Assembly: GCA_026261815.1 (NCBI GenBank)
Contig: JAMPIT010000890.1
Span: forward strand, 7,656,001-7,720,000
DNA from: Monarcha castaneiventris obscurior
Lineage: Eukaryota > Chordata > Aves > Passeriformes > Monarchidae
Direction: 5' to 3'
DNA length: 64,000 nucleotides
Made by a program: the position numbers and the translations under genes. This document shows positions 1 through 12,760 of this stretch, one piece after another. Numbering within the stretch: the stretch's first letter is position 1; each line of letters begins with the position of its first letter. Below the pieces are notes generated by a model. That model was not told the DNA's origin. It worked only from the letters and a program-made list of their open reading frames with translations, and ran no database searches.

Positions 1-744
1 AAGCCTTACTAGATTGAAGCATTAACCACATAATTTAACAGAGCATCAGTAGACATAACTGTTCATGCCTCACATGAGAAGGGATCTTACTGTCTTCTGT
101 TTGGATAGAGTTAAGAGTAGGCTGAAATACGACTTTGTAATACAAAGTAAATATACCATGAATCTGAGATTCAAGGTACTGAGATCCATCTGTTTACAAA
201 TGCAAACCATACCCCTTTAATACGAGCTGCAGAACTGATTGTGTCTGTACTGCCTAAAGCTGGTGATGCAGTTAATCGTCATGGCAGGGGCTGTCTTTCA
301 ATGGGCTCTTCCTCTATACCCTGCGCTAAAGTGGAAAAATTGCAGGAAATCTTTGGAGTACTCATTTTTCCCGTTGTTATCAATCTGGTCAGGTTAGTTT
401 CTGTGTCTGCTTCTTTCCTTTTCCCTGGAAAGTTTTATTGTTTCATGGGAATAGTGGTTTTGCTTGGGGATTTGTTGTTGTCGTTTTGTTTCTAATGTGA
501 AATAAATGCAGAGTGCCGAAGATACCTTGAAAATATTTGGTCCTATTCCAACTTAGTTTGAATCTGTACTACTTGGTGAAGGTTGTGTTACTTCCAAAAC
601 CATCAGCCATGGGTGGCCATCCCTTAAAAAGTGATATGTACCTTGAACTCTTGGTAATGGTCACTGTCCACACTGAAATTTCAACATTATATATACATAT
701 GCAGTGTATATATGCAGGGAAAGGAGAAAAAGTATTCATACTCC
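1..744. other. Intergenic DNA upstream of GRID2, no feature seen
   Basis: AT-rich single-copy sequence. Short open frames occur but none has a recognisable domain. A small TATATA patch lies at about 686-712, just before the CR1 copy. Confidence 0.6.
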
Positions 745-1428
745 ACAGAAAAAATAATTTGGGGGTGCTGATGGATAAGAGGCTGGAAATGACCCAGCAA
801 TGTGTACTCACAGCCAAAAAAGCCAAACACATCCTGGGCAGCATCCAAAGCAGTGTGGGCAGCAGGGCAGGGAGGGGATTCTGCCCCTCTGCTCTGCTCT
901 GGTGAGACCTCACCTGCAGGGCTGCATCCAGCCTGGGGTCCCAGCACAGGAAGGACATGGACCTGATGGATTGGGTGCAGAGGAAGGCTGCCAAGATGAT
1001 CAGAGGGATGGAGCACCTCTTATTTGAGGAAAGGCTTGGAGAATTCAGGTTGTTTGGCCTGGAGAAGAAAAGGCTTCAGGGTAACCTATTTGTGGCCTTC
1101 CAGTACCTGAAGGGAGTGTACAAGAAAGATGGAGAGGGACAATTTAAAAGACCATGTAGTGACAGGGCAAGGGGGAATAGCTTCAGACTGAAAGAGAGTG
1201 GTTGTAGAATGGATATTTTACAGTGATGCTGGTGAAGCACTGGAACAGGTTGCCCAGAGAAGCTGTGGATGCCCCATCCCTGGAAGTGCTCAAGGCCACG
1301 TTGGATGGGCTTTAAGCAGCCTGGTCTAGTGGAAGGTGTTCCTGCCCATGGCAGGGGTGTTGGAAATAGATGTCTTTAAGGTCACTGCCAACCCAAGCTA
1401 TTCTATGGTTCTATGATTCCATGATCAG
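745..1428 (+). mobile_element. CR1 LINE, 3' truncated copy, sense
   Basis: Translation gives the C-terminal part of the CR1 ORF2 protein in pieces: NLGVLMDKRLEMTQQC, then SALVRPHLQGCIQPG in another frame, then MDLMDWVQRKAAKMIRGMEH back in the first frame. At least two frameshifts are therefore present near 900-955. The 3' end carries the typical GGTTGCCCAGAGAAGCTGTGG block, the CCATCCCTGGAAGTG block, and a tail of ATTCTATGGTTCTATGATTC. The element is 5' truncated, as most avian CR1 copies are, and inactive. The left boundary is approximate. Confidence 0.92.
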
Positions 1429-4400
1429 TGTAAGTGAAATCCAGATTCCCTTGGTGCAAGCTCACTGCTGCATTAACAACAATACCATGTTATACACGCT
1501 TGTGTTCATTGAGTCGAGCTTATGTTAACTGAGTTCAGAATCAGTAGGTTTAACAGATCTTTCCCAGAAATCTCCAGTGAATTTTAAAAAGGCCAAGACA
1601 AAACAAATTTTTGTAATGCATCTTCAAATAAACTTGTTAAAGCCTTTGGTGTAACATAAGAATTTGGATGTTGAAATTCAGTTTTGCATATTTTGTCCAT
1701 GAGTACATTTTAGCCTTGGTAATCTTCAAATATGCCAGAGCTAGCATTGTCCTGCAATTCACAAAACACTGAAGAAATGTTTATTAAGTATCTGTGCAGT
1801 CAATACAAGACAAAGAAAAAAAAGAAAAGAAGCATTTTTTTTTTTTATCTTGAAGAATACTGGGGGACAATTAAAAATTAACATAGTTACACAGAAGAAA
1901 GAACCAGTAGGGGACATCTGAGTGTTATAAAAAGGAAACTTCAACTGAGAGGAGTGAAGTAGTGTGTTGGTGAATTTATCTGAGCTCATGTGAATGCTGC
2001 TTAGCTTTCTGAACCATCTGTGGGACTCGTGGGAGAGACTACAAAGAAACATTTCAGACCAAAACCTAAGATGAGATTGGGTCCTGTACAGTACAGCAAT
2101 GAGAACAGCTAGGACGAGCTTGGGATGTGTTAGAGAAACACTGTCTTTTTAAAGTAGAAGTCTGCTCTGCTTCCCTAGCAAGAGATCCACAACCCAGAGG
2201 GCATCATGAACCTACAATAAATGACTCTATGATAACACTTTACATTATTCACTTCTGTCCAAAAAATCAAGTATTTTCCAACCTCTGTTGAGGCAGTTAA
2301 GGAAGACACTCCTTTGCTGGTGAATCTGTTTTAAATGTTGACTGACTGTGGCAACTTGAGATACTTTAATAAGGCGTGGAATTAATATTTGAAAGGAGCA
2401 CAAAGTTTAGACATACACCTTTATGAGACTAAGTGAATGCCAGATGAGGAGGAGTACGCTTTCAAGATATGTATTAGAAAATGGAAGGCAAAATACATGA
2501 TTCAGTTACTAAAGAAATTTTATGCACTCAAGGAACATCACAAATTGACAGCTTTGAGTGAAATGAACACATCAGCTGAAAGAAATTCGGATGTCTGAAA
2601 GAGAACAAATGATGTGGAAACAGTCTGATGTATCTAGATGAGTTGTTAAAATGTCAGCAGAGTATTACATTAGCAAAATATGAATCCTCATAATTGACAG
2701 CGTTCCAAACCTACTTATAAGTATTCTTGGTAATCAAAGTAGTCTAGATAGTCTAAAAGATGAACCTAAAGGACATCTAAAAATTTGTCTATTACACCCT
2801 ATCGAGCAGATCTAAATTTTGATAAGATTTAATCAACCCATACCTATCATCATTAAATTTTTAAGGAAATAATAAATTGATACATGATTATCTCTTTGAT
2901 TGTTTTCATCAAATAGCTTGTTCTTTTTCCCAGCTGTTCCTTTAAAGTGATCTCAAAGATTAGCAGACCTATGATTCATCCATGCTCTTGATGCTAATTT
3001 GCTGTTGACCAGAGTATATTTGCGTTTCAGCCAAAATTATAACCACTGAGGTATACTGAAGTATAGCATCAACTCAGCGAATTTTAGTCTAATGAGAGGA
3101 AAAACCTTTAGGAAAATATCTGGGCTGAAAGAAAGAGACCAGGAGCAGAAATCATGCTTTTTCTAAATGTTGTTTGATTGATATTATACACTTATTTCAG
3201 CATGATCATTAACTTCCATGATATGAAAGAGCAGCTGAGATAAGACATTTCTTTTAGAGAAATACTTCAGGGGATATCCCATCACCTTTCAGATTAGACT
3301 GAAATTTTTGAGGAAAAAGAGATCAAGTTCTCTTTTTTAACTGCCATCATTCTATTTCTGGTAAGTGAAAATATTTAATTGGTGATCTAAGGAATAATTT
3401 AAGTCTAATTTTTCTAGGAACTCATGAAAGTTTAAAGTAAAATTTATAGTCTGGTCTCGCATGGCAGACCCCTTTTAGACATTTCATACAGTGAAAACAA
3501 AGCAGACTTCAAAGCAAATGTGACTGCTGAAATATGAGTGCACATATATATTTATATAGAGAAATGTATTATATACATCTTTGTGTTGAAATTTGAAAAG
3601 CTTAAAGTGTTTAAAAGTCAAAATTTAAATTTTTTTTTGTTGACTCATGAAAAATTAAAGCTCTGAGATTTTTCTATACTTTTTCTTTGCTTTTCTTAAC
3701 TTATTTTCTATTTTGGGCGGTACGTAAGATACGCAATAAAACTAATATTTTTACATGCCTTATTTGAAAGTAAAGAGAAGTTATTGAAATGTTGAGAATA
3801 AGGACTTCACTGCTGGTATAACAGGCTGTGGCTTTGCCCTCCTGTCTTTTTGGTAACTTCTTTAGGTCAAACTTATTGACTTTTAGCAGCTTTGTTTGAG
3901 AGGTCTTGATGACGTCTCAAAATTATTGCATCTTTCAAGGAACTTTCAGATTTTCCCCTACAAAGGAAATGGACTTTGCTTGGCTCCTTAGTCAGACAGT
4001 GTAACATTTTGTCACATGAATAGCCAAGACATCAAGCACAGAAAGAAGGAGAGTATAAACACAATTTTAGGAAGAACTGAAAGCTATGTCAGTGTCCTGA
4101 GAACTGACCTAGGTAAATTCAAAATCAGTGACAAATCATCTTTATATTATATACTGTATATGAAAGCAATGCAGGTGAAGTTATCTTGATGTCAGAAGGT
4201 TTGTAAGGTGCAGTGCTAGTGCTATAAACTGAAGTAGTTTTGTACTTTGGAAATAGATTTTCTCTTTAGGGAAATCTCAAATCCACTCTCAAATATGCAG
4301 TATCGGTATACATGTAAATTTAAACTCAAATTCCATATAAATAATTATTCTGAGGTAAATATATGTGGATATTTGCTTTTCACCTGTAGGCATTTTTTTG

Positions 4401-5561
4401 CCTCCTTTTTAACTCTGTTCCACAGAGTACTTGGAAAGGAAATTATCTGCATATATGTACAAGCCAAGTAACTCACCTTGACTTTTATGCCACTGTGCTG
4501 TCTGTTGTGTACTGTTGTGATAAAAACATGACACTGTTATAAATTGCGAGGAAGCTTATTTTGCAAAGGTGGTTTTCACGTGTAGTATGTGAAACTCTGA
4601 GACAGTGTGGACTAGAGATGCCCATTAGAAATCCTCAGGCAGAGTAAAACTCAAGAGAAAACTGGAGAGTTGGAAGTCTCCTGTATGATTGTCTGGTATC
4701 AAAAATGTTGCTAACCAGATGAGAGGTTTTGGAAGCATACTTTTTTATTTGAGGCCAAACTGCGTATTTTGGAAATGTGTGTGGTGGTTCAGTTGCACGA
4801 GGATACTTATTCAAAGTACTATTTTGGTTAAAAATCAAGCATCCAAAAATTTCCCGAAAGCTATTATGCATCATTAACACTTAGTCTTTATTAATAGTTT
4901 TCAACTTTTTTTTTCATAGCACATTATTAACTCTGCCAATGGCACCATTATCAGGTTTTTCTCTCTAAAGATTTTGCAGACTGACTTCTACCAAGGAGTG
5001 GAAATTGTACAAACAGCCAAGAGCAGTGGGGAGTGTTACTTGTTGCTAAATACTGACCCTGTTTCTGTGTCTCCCTGGCAATTTCCCACACGTAAAGCGT
5101 TCTTGTCCCTCCTCTAGATGTACTAAAAGGAGCTGAAACAAAGGTTAGTCACTTTGATATTAGGCTGGAGTTCAGGAAGACGTCTCTATGTTATATACTG
5201 GATTTCCTTTTAATGGTTATGACCTGCTGGGAATGCTTCAAGTTGGGGATAGGCTCTTCCACCTGTACTGTCTTTTGCTGCAAACTCTTATAAAAGACCA
5301 GCTGAAAATACCATTGATGCTTTCATCTATACTTTTTCATTTTTACTTTTTTTTTGGTCTTGTTTTTTCAAACAAAGATTGGTGCACATCTTTGTCTTTT
5401 ACCTTACCTCTGCCAGCACTTTTAAAACTGAAGTTGAAAACACAGAACAGTTTCAGTGCTACTGGTGTACTCTGCTATAGCAACTTCAGTCTAACACCTT
5501 TAAAAAAATCATGGAGACATTTATACTATACATGGGTCTAGTGTAATACACGCAATCTATT

Positions 5562-5596
5562 TGGATGTTTCAAATTCAACATGGATGTTTCAAATT
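5562..5596. repeat. 15-bp spaced direct repeat
   Basis: TGGATGTTTCAAATT occurs at 5,562-5,576 and again at 5,582-5,596, with 5 bases between. Confidence 0.8.
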
Positions 5597-7756
5597 TTTT
5601 TAGATCTGACCCTTCCTGTAATTAATCTTAAATCTTACTAAGTGTATTCTCATCCACAAAAAAAGGAGAACAAAAAAGAAATCTTACTATAGCTGCTGCT
5701 TTTATGGACAGGACCATTCACAATAAAAACTAGAAAATTCAAATTAAATCATATGTGAGAATGGCTTAAGTGGAGAGTCAGTCTCCCTTAGCTGGAGCAT
5801 TATTTATAGAAACTGGGACAGCTCTGTCAGGAGAAGCTCAGGTGCATTGTTTGAGTTGCTGTACCAAGGAGTACTGAGCTCCTAGTGCTGCATTTTCACC
5901 CTCACTGTGTTGGGCTCTAGTCCTAGGTATGTACAAGAGCCTCTGTCCTGCCAGTGATTTTGTTATCTAGGGAAAGCAAATGTTTCTGTTCTGGCCAGGT
6001 CCCCACACAGAGAACCAAGACCTGAGAGCTCTGAGCAACATTCAGCCAGACCTTATTTATAGCATAATAATTCAGGGGCTCATCTGGTGTACAGAGATTC
6101 ATATTCCAGCCACTGGGCTGCCCTACAGCTTAATGTGTGATGATATTGGGTTTTTGGATTTTTTTTTTTTAACAGCTGTCTATCATGGAATGTTTTGGTT
6201 TTAACTTGAGGTTTTGCTTTTGTTTGGTTTTGTTTTTCAAGAGAAATGAAACTGATGACAAAACTCCAACCAACTATTCAAATGTGCACCATTCTTGGAT
6301 AAGCCCCTTTCTATTGCTTTGAATACCACAGAAAACTAACAGGGGATTCAAAATTCCCACCCATCTTTTAGTTCAGCATTACTTTCCATAGTGTTTATGA
6401 AAGTCCCATCCTGCTTCAGTCCTTATCCACGGCCCTGTGTTATTTTATACATGGGTTTGGATAACAGAAGTTAATCTAGAGGAAGGACATGGGATCTGTC
6501 CCCCAGATCCTCCTTATTAAAAATGTTAGAAGGATATCATATTTCTGCATATGAAACTAGTTTTGCTTTCTCTAGATGCTTTTGTGATAAGTCCTCAGAG
6601 ACTTCCTTTTCTTTCTTTCTTTAAAGGTGACTTTCCAACAAATAGGAGAGATCATTCCCTTATTTCTGTTCCCCTGAGTAGATCCAAAAATTCAGTTCTC
6701 ACTTCATTCTACTGGAAGTCTGATTTTTTAATATAAAAATAATACTCATTTTATACTAAGCTTGATAGAAGACAGAGCTAATTAGTCTGAAGTGCTTAAT
6801 TCATTACTTGGTTTGTTTTAACTCAGTTTAGCCTGCTGAAGTTCACCTTCTGTGACACTTGTAACACATTTAATGACTCTATTTAAGCTCAAGTCCAAAC
6901 TTGATATATTCTTGCAAAATGATTTTCATTTGCAAAGGAGGAACTGCTTGATTTCTCTTAGTAATGAAGCTGGATTCAGAGTACTTCTGCTTCGTATTGT
7001 GCCTGGTAGTTTCACCCAAAGCTGGGGGTTAGAAGTATCTCTGACAAGGTGTTTCTTATAAAGTTGCTTATGCTCTGTCATTTACTTAAATACTTTTTTT
7101 CCCCCTCCACTTAACATGGACATTCAAAAAGGAGACATGGTAGTTCCTATGGATTATTGATTTTTCTGCTTCATTTTTCTAAGAACAGAGGTAAAAAAAA
7201 ATGCCGTGGGGAACTAATAGACAAATCACATGCCCTTAAATTCCAGTCCCTTAAACTCGTATTTGTGTGTTCAGCTTTCTGTATATGGGAAAAGTCTCTG
7301 ATTTGATTGAAACTCTCTGAAGCAGAGAAACGAGCAGATGTGTTTAGCCTCGATTTAGTGGAGACTAACTGATTTGAAAGGGAGCTGGGTAACCAAGTCG
7401 TGGTGCTAACACAAGTTTCTGGATACATCCAGAGTTTTAAACCCCTGAACGGCTTTCCACTTTGTGCCAAGATTTACCTGTCAGAAATGTTTTGAATGAG
7501 ATTTAATGCAATTATTGTTTCCCCCTCACTGGGTTTTTCCTCTCTGTGTGGAATTTGCTTTGCAAGAGTGACAGTTTAAAGTCTGAGAGTGTCAATTAAC
7601 TTGGACAGGTCAAGGGCCAGAATCTCATTTGTAGACCACTGTCACCTGTCCGTTACCCTTACACAATCCCACTGCACTTCCCTGAAATTACTTGAGGAAC
7701 AATTTATATCAATGGGCCAGAACTCCATGTATTTTCATAAATGTCTCACCATGTCC

Positions 7757-7785
7757 ATATATATATGTATATATGTATATATATG
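7757..7785. repeat. TATATG/TATA microsatellite
   Basis: CCATATATATATGTATATATGTATATATATG. Confidence 0.8.
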
Positions 7786-10700
7786 AATGAGAATAAAAGT
7801 GGGGAAAAACACAGAATTTACAGCAGATCTTTAGTGAAGTGGAACTTACTGAACCTGAATAACTTTTTGATACCCAAGAGAAATATAAGCAATCAGGCCA
7901 GATATTCAGGCTAAATGGTTTGCAGCTTTTCGAGTAAGTAGCTCATGTGTCAGTAGAAGTCCATTCAGTCTTGTGCTTGTAAGGAGGATCATAAAACATG
8001 TAGTTGCTTATCTACAAGAATAATCTATATGCATTTGCACAGTTACTCTACTTGGAGGATTGTCTAACAAAGTAATTAGAAGGTGGGCGGTTTTTATAAG
8101 GCGCATAAAGTGCTCAGCTTTTTCTTTCCGACCTTGCTCAGGGTTGGAATTATTTTGCTACAAGTGTAACATAGTCAAACATTCTGTTTACTGAACACTT
8201 CCCCTTTTTCCATAGCCAAATGGCAAATGGAGATACTGAATGTTAGGGAGCCATTCCCTACTGTCAACATCTTATTTCTGGAAGAATGAAATGAGGAATT
8301 TTAGAGGAACTTTTGGGGCAGGAGTGTGGTTACACTCTTTATTCCCAGAAGGAAGAAAGTATTAATTGCAAGTAACACTTAAAAGAGTTAAATAATTGTT
8401 ACTGCTTGCCATTTCAGAATAGACCACATACTTGAAAAGTACAGGACACTGCAAAGGATAGTGGAACGGGGTGCTTTGTTGTCATCCCAAGTGGTGAATT
8501 TTTTCCCAGTGTTTTGCCAAACTGGTTGGTACTCAGAAACATCTTACACTTCATTAGTCACCTAAATGTATATTGGCCATCTGCTTATATTTTGTGATTT
8601 AAGCTGGTGAAAAAGAGACAAAAGAGTAAACACTAAAGAGGAAAAGAGAAAAGACATTAATGAATATGGAGAACAGTAATAGTTGGCAAGCTTGTAATGT
8701 AAATAGATATTGTAAAATTTTTGTCTGTGTAATGGGGTTGATGCATGAACATCCAATATCTAGAATCATCCAAAACACATTTTGCAGTCATGCTAATAAG
8801 AATTGTTTCAATTTATCAGCATGACTTCACTAATGTGAAGAAAATGTTTAACCTAGTCAAAACAGAATATGCAGTTTTGCTTTTCAAAATTCACTTGTTA
8901 GTAATTCTTAGTAAATGAAGTAGGCATCAATGAAAAATAGGTCATAATAGGAAGGTAATTTTACTTTATGTTCCCTTTTTTTCCCACGTATTGTAGGGTT
9001 TTATGAGAATTGTGTATTTTCAAAAGCCTCTTTGAAATTAAGTCTTTCTGACTGGCATTCATTGAAATAGTAGCACTTCAGAGCTCTGTAGCCTTTCCAG
9101 TCCTGTTGGGATGGTTATACAGGGTAAATATTATGTGAAAAGTACTTGCAGAAGCCAGTCCAACTGAGAAAAATAGGTTGTTTATTTTAATTTTAGGTAC
9201 TGTACAGACAAAGCTGAATTATCTTAAAAATCACCACAAATAATTCATCATGTTATTTAGGTACTTTTTCCCTTACCATGTCATCAGATCTAATGGTTCT
9301 TTCTTAATTTATGACAGAAATTCTGTGGAATAAGGTAAATGTCAACTATAATGATGCTGTTTGTTATGATGAAAACACAGAGAAGGAAATTATGTTTAAT
9401 GCATCAAAGAAAGAAATTTCAAATAGGTTATTTCAGTTACCTTGATTTAATATGTCTTTTGGGGAGAAGGGAAGGAAGGAAAGGTGAGGGATTAGTACCA
9501 AAAGTAACAGTGTGAAAACATGCATTATAAGGAATGGTTAGAGACTCTCAGATGCAGAAACATATTTTTCTCATCTGTGAAGGAAGAATTCTTTTACAGA
9601 CTACTAGACATAATAATATCCAATATGTAATGACCAATTGGTGCCTTCTGGCCTGGAGAATTGTTTGACTATTCACATAAAAGGTAGTGCCTTATACAGT
9701 TCTCAAATTTATCAGCCATCTTTTTCTACCTGGGTCTTCATTTGGTTCAGGTAATGCCCTGTTTGTTGGACAAACCCAGAACCAATAATTGTACTGGAAA
9801 GTAAATCTTAGGCAAGACATGAGATTTATTTCCTACTGAGAATTTCTTTTTTTTTTTTTGAAGTCAGCATGCAGGAAAGAGCGTACATGCTAGTTCAGAT
9901 CTTGTGTTACAAGAGCTTATCAAATGTTTCTGGGATCCTGGTACTAAAAACATGTGCAAGTTTACAGGTAAAAGTAATTTTTTCTCATGCTGCAGCTTCT
10001 TCTTGAAAGAGACCAGAGGATGTTCCAATGTACAAGGAGAGAGAGTGGGTAGTTTTGGTGAGGACTTTCCTGTACTGCAACTTGGAAAATTCAAATTCTG
10101 ATTCAGATTTTATTACATAGCATCTTGGGGAATATGTTTGCCTTTTTTGTTTCCTTTCCCAACTCTAGTTTTTCTCCTGTAGTCGGAATGTACTGTATTG
10201 TGGTGAGGACTATTTTGCTATACTTTTTGTGCTGCATCTGCCGTAATAAAATCCTAGTCTTGCTAGTATTCTCAATATAACAGTAGTATAACACTAATGA
10301 TTATTACTGAATAAAGATGCAATATAAAAATAAGTGGAGCTTTGCAGGTGTCAGCCTAACTACAGTGTTAAATAACCAGAAATGCCTGCACTATTTGTCT
10401 TTCACAAATCATTGAGTCCTATAGTTATTAAACCACCAGATTTAACAGGCTTTCTGCTACCTTTTCCAAGCAGGTAAAAGAATCTAGTGTGCCAGGTTTT
10501 CCCCTGCTGGATCCATGGGCTCACAGAGCAACAGTAATTCTGTTTTCCAATACTATGCTTTTCCGATTATCTCTTCCGCCACTTGCGGTAGGAAAGATTG
10601 AGCTGATTCTGGTCTTGCATTATACAAAGCAAACAGCATGTGGCATTTCTGGTTCAGTGATGACTTCCAACTGGCCTTTCTTTCACTGTCACAGTTGAAA

Positions 10701-11269
10701 CTGCCTCCTCTCTTCTCAGCAGCAGTGAAGGCACAGAATGAGACCAGTTAAAATGGTTCGCTCTTGGTTGGCTCTTTCACTCCATGTAGTACCCAGAATA
10801 GTCTGAGTCCTTCAGCTGTGTGACACTAAAAGGCTAAATGAAGAGCTACTTGGATCTGAACTGTGACTTCACTGTGCTCTGCCACTGCTCTGCTGTCTGT
10901 TATCAAAGTATTCCTACAGATTTCTCTCTACCGTAACATGTCGTGTTCTCAAAGATAGTTTTCCGACCTTCCTGACTTCTCCTCCATGCACACCTTCTCC
11001 AGGCACTGGTATATTTGGCTTGGTGCTTCTCCACCATGGTGGCTTCTAGCCTGTGCCTAGAATGAGCCTAAAAGTCATCAGCAGGTGTTGGGAGAGGAGC
11101 TAGGAGTAAGATGTACAGAACTGGAACACAAAACACACCCATATCCTTGGCCAGTTGCTAGGAGTGCTGTGTCTGCACTCTCACTGCCAGTCACACCCTA
11201 CCCAGGTTCTCAGACCTGTCCAAGAACTTGCTGAAAGTCACTCCATTCCTGCTGCCAACAGAAGATCCA

Positions 11270-11288
11270 CAGGTACGAACTGTACCTG
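11270..11288. repeat. Inverted repeat CAGGTAC-GAACT-GTACCTG
   Basis: Seven-base perfect arms, each carrying CAGGTA, the E2-box recognised by ZEB-family repressors. It lies about 6.2 kb upstream of GRID2 exon 1. Confidence 0.6.
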
Positions 11289-12486
11289 TGTCTGCAGCTG
11301 TCAGCATATTCCCTGCTTCTCTGCTTCCCCTACGAGCTTTCTCCTCCATTTGCGATGTGCTTTTCACCCAGCATAATTGTGAGGTGGCTTTGGCAGAGAG
11401 TGCCTTGCATGTCTTTCACCCTCCTAAAACTCTTGAAGGGAAAGAAAAGAAGGGGCAAAGGGATGATAGCAACAAAGGCCATGACCGTGCAATGTAGGGA
11501 ATCATAGGAGGAGGAATAGGAGGTCAGGAATGCCAGCAAGACAGAAAAGTGAAACTATATTTACCACGTAAAGGTACAGTAAAGCATCTTTGGGAGGAAC
11601 CAGGAAAGACCTGGAGCACAACAACCTCTGCAAAGTGCTGAATAACAGGGAGTTTGAGTGAGAGTCTGAGAGACTGAGGAGGACAACTAGCTGGGTTATT
11701 ACAGAGGCAGGAAGGATGTGGCATTACAAAATTTGGCTTAATACTCACCAGACAGAAGAAGCAAGTGAAGGGAGAATTTATTCTCTGGTTTCCTTTTAAA
11801 ATATATAAGATTGAAAAGATGTTATGTATCTATGTATCTCAGAGTATCACATTTGCTCTGGTATCAATGAAATTAATATATTGACACCACTTTCCTTCTT
11901 TTTTGTTTTCTCAAGTTGTGGTTTGCTTTTTTTTTTTTTTTCTGTTCAGACCATGCCCAATAAGCTTTAAGGCTCTTAGCCCCTGTGTCCTTCTCCCTGT
12001 AGCAGCCTAATAGCTTCTAAGCAAGGTACATCACAGGATGGTTCAGGCAACACAGGAAATCTATAACATGAGTTTAAATGGAGACAAAATAAATCTACCT
12101 CAGCAGCAGTCCCTGCAAAATCGCTTGATAACACTGGTTGCTCTAAGGGTTGACTTAACTTCATAACCACTTTCTGAGTTTTATGTAGTGAGGCTAAAGG
12201 ATAAATCAGAGGCTCTCAACTAAACTCAATCATATTGTAGTTTTTGAAAAAGCACAAAGTTTTGAAATCCTTGCTATGTACTACATCGATACATTTTTTT
12301 TTCCAATTCTACAGCCCAGCAAAATAACTCTTGATTCTAGTTTTGTGATGTATTTATTTGTGATAAGATATTCAAGGCCACATCATGCACTGTCTGTTGA
12401 AATGCAGTAAACATTTAATGTTCTGTTTATTTCTCTAATGGCCAAATGAAATTACTTTCTATCTATTTACCTATCTGCATGTGCAT

Positions 12487-12529
12487 ATACATACACACAC
12501 ACACTTGCAGATACACACACATTCACATA
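12487..12529. repeat. CA microsatellite, interrupted
   Basis: ATACATACACACACACAC, a short break, then ATACACACACATTCACA. It follows a TATC/TATT-rich stretch. Confidence 0.8.
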
Positions 12530-12589
12530 TTTAAACTATGTAGAAACTGATTGAAGGAAATCGGAAGAAGGGTATAACACTTTGCATTT

Positions 12590-12760
12590 TTTGAAAATGA
12601 ACATATTTAGTCCTCAAACTATTCCATTAAGTAAAGCCAAGATTATCCATTTTATTCAGGAGGGGTGACAGAGGCCCAAGAGTGTATGTTTCACTCCAAG
12701 TGTGACAGGACAGATGGAATGTCTGGGCCACTACTTAGAATTGGAATCGTCCTATTAACC
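12590..12760 (+). mobile_element. MIR-like SINE remnant
   Basis: CCTCAAACTATTCCATTAAGTAAAG, GATTATCCATTTTATTCAGGAGG and GTGACAGAGGCCCAAGAG follow the order of the MIR 3' half (ATTATCCCATTTTACAGATGAGG, then GAGGCACAGAG). Identity is modest and the ends are not sharp. Other old SINEs sharing this 3' half cannot be excluded. Confidence 0.5.

Larger units (their letters stand above)
1429..12589. other. Intergenic DNA, no gene seen
   Basis: AT-rich DNA with no recognisable exon, RNA gene or recent transposon. It holds short simple repeats (TA-rich at 3,541-3,560; ATATGT-type at 7,757-7,785; T-runs near 6,160 and 9,847), a spaced 15-base direct repeat at 5,562-5,596 and an inverted repeat at 11,270-11,288. 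The longest open frames (for example 117 codons at 5,188-5,541) look random. Confidence 0.6.
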
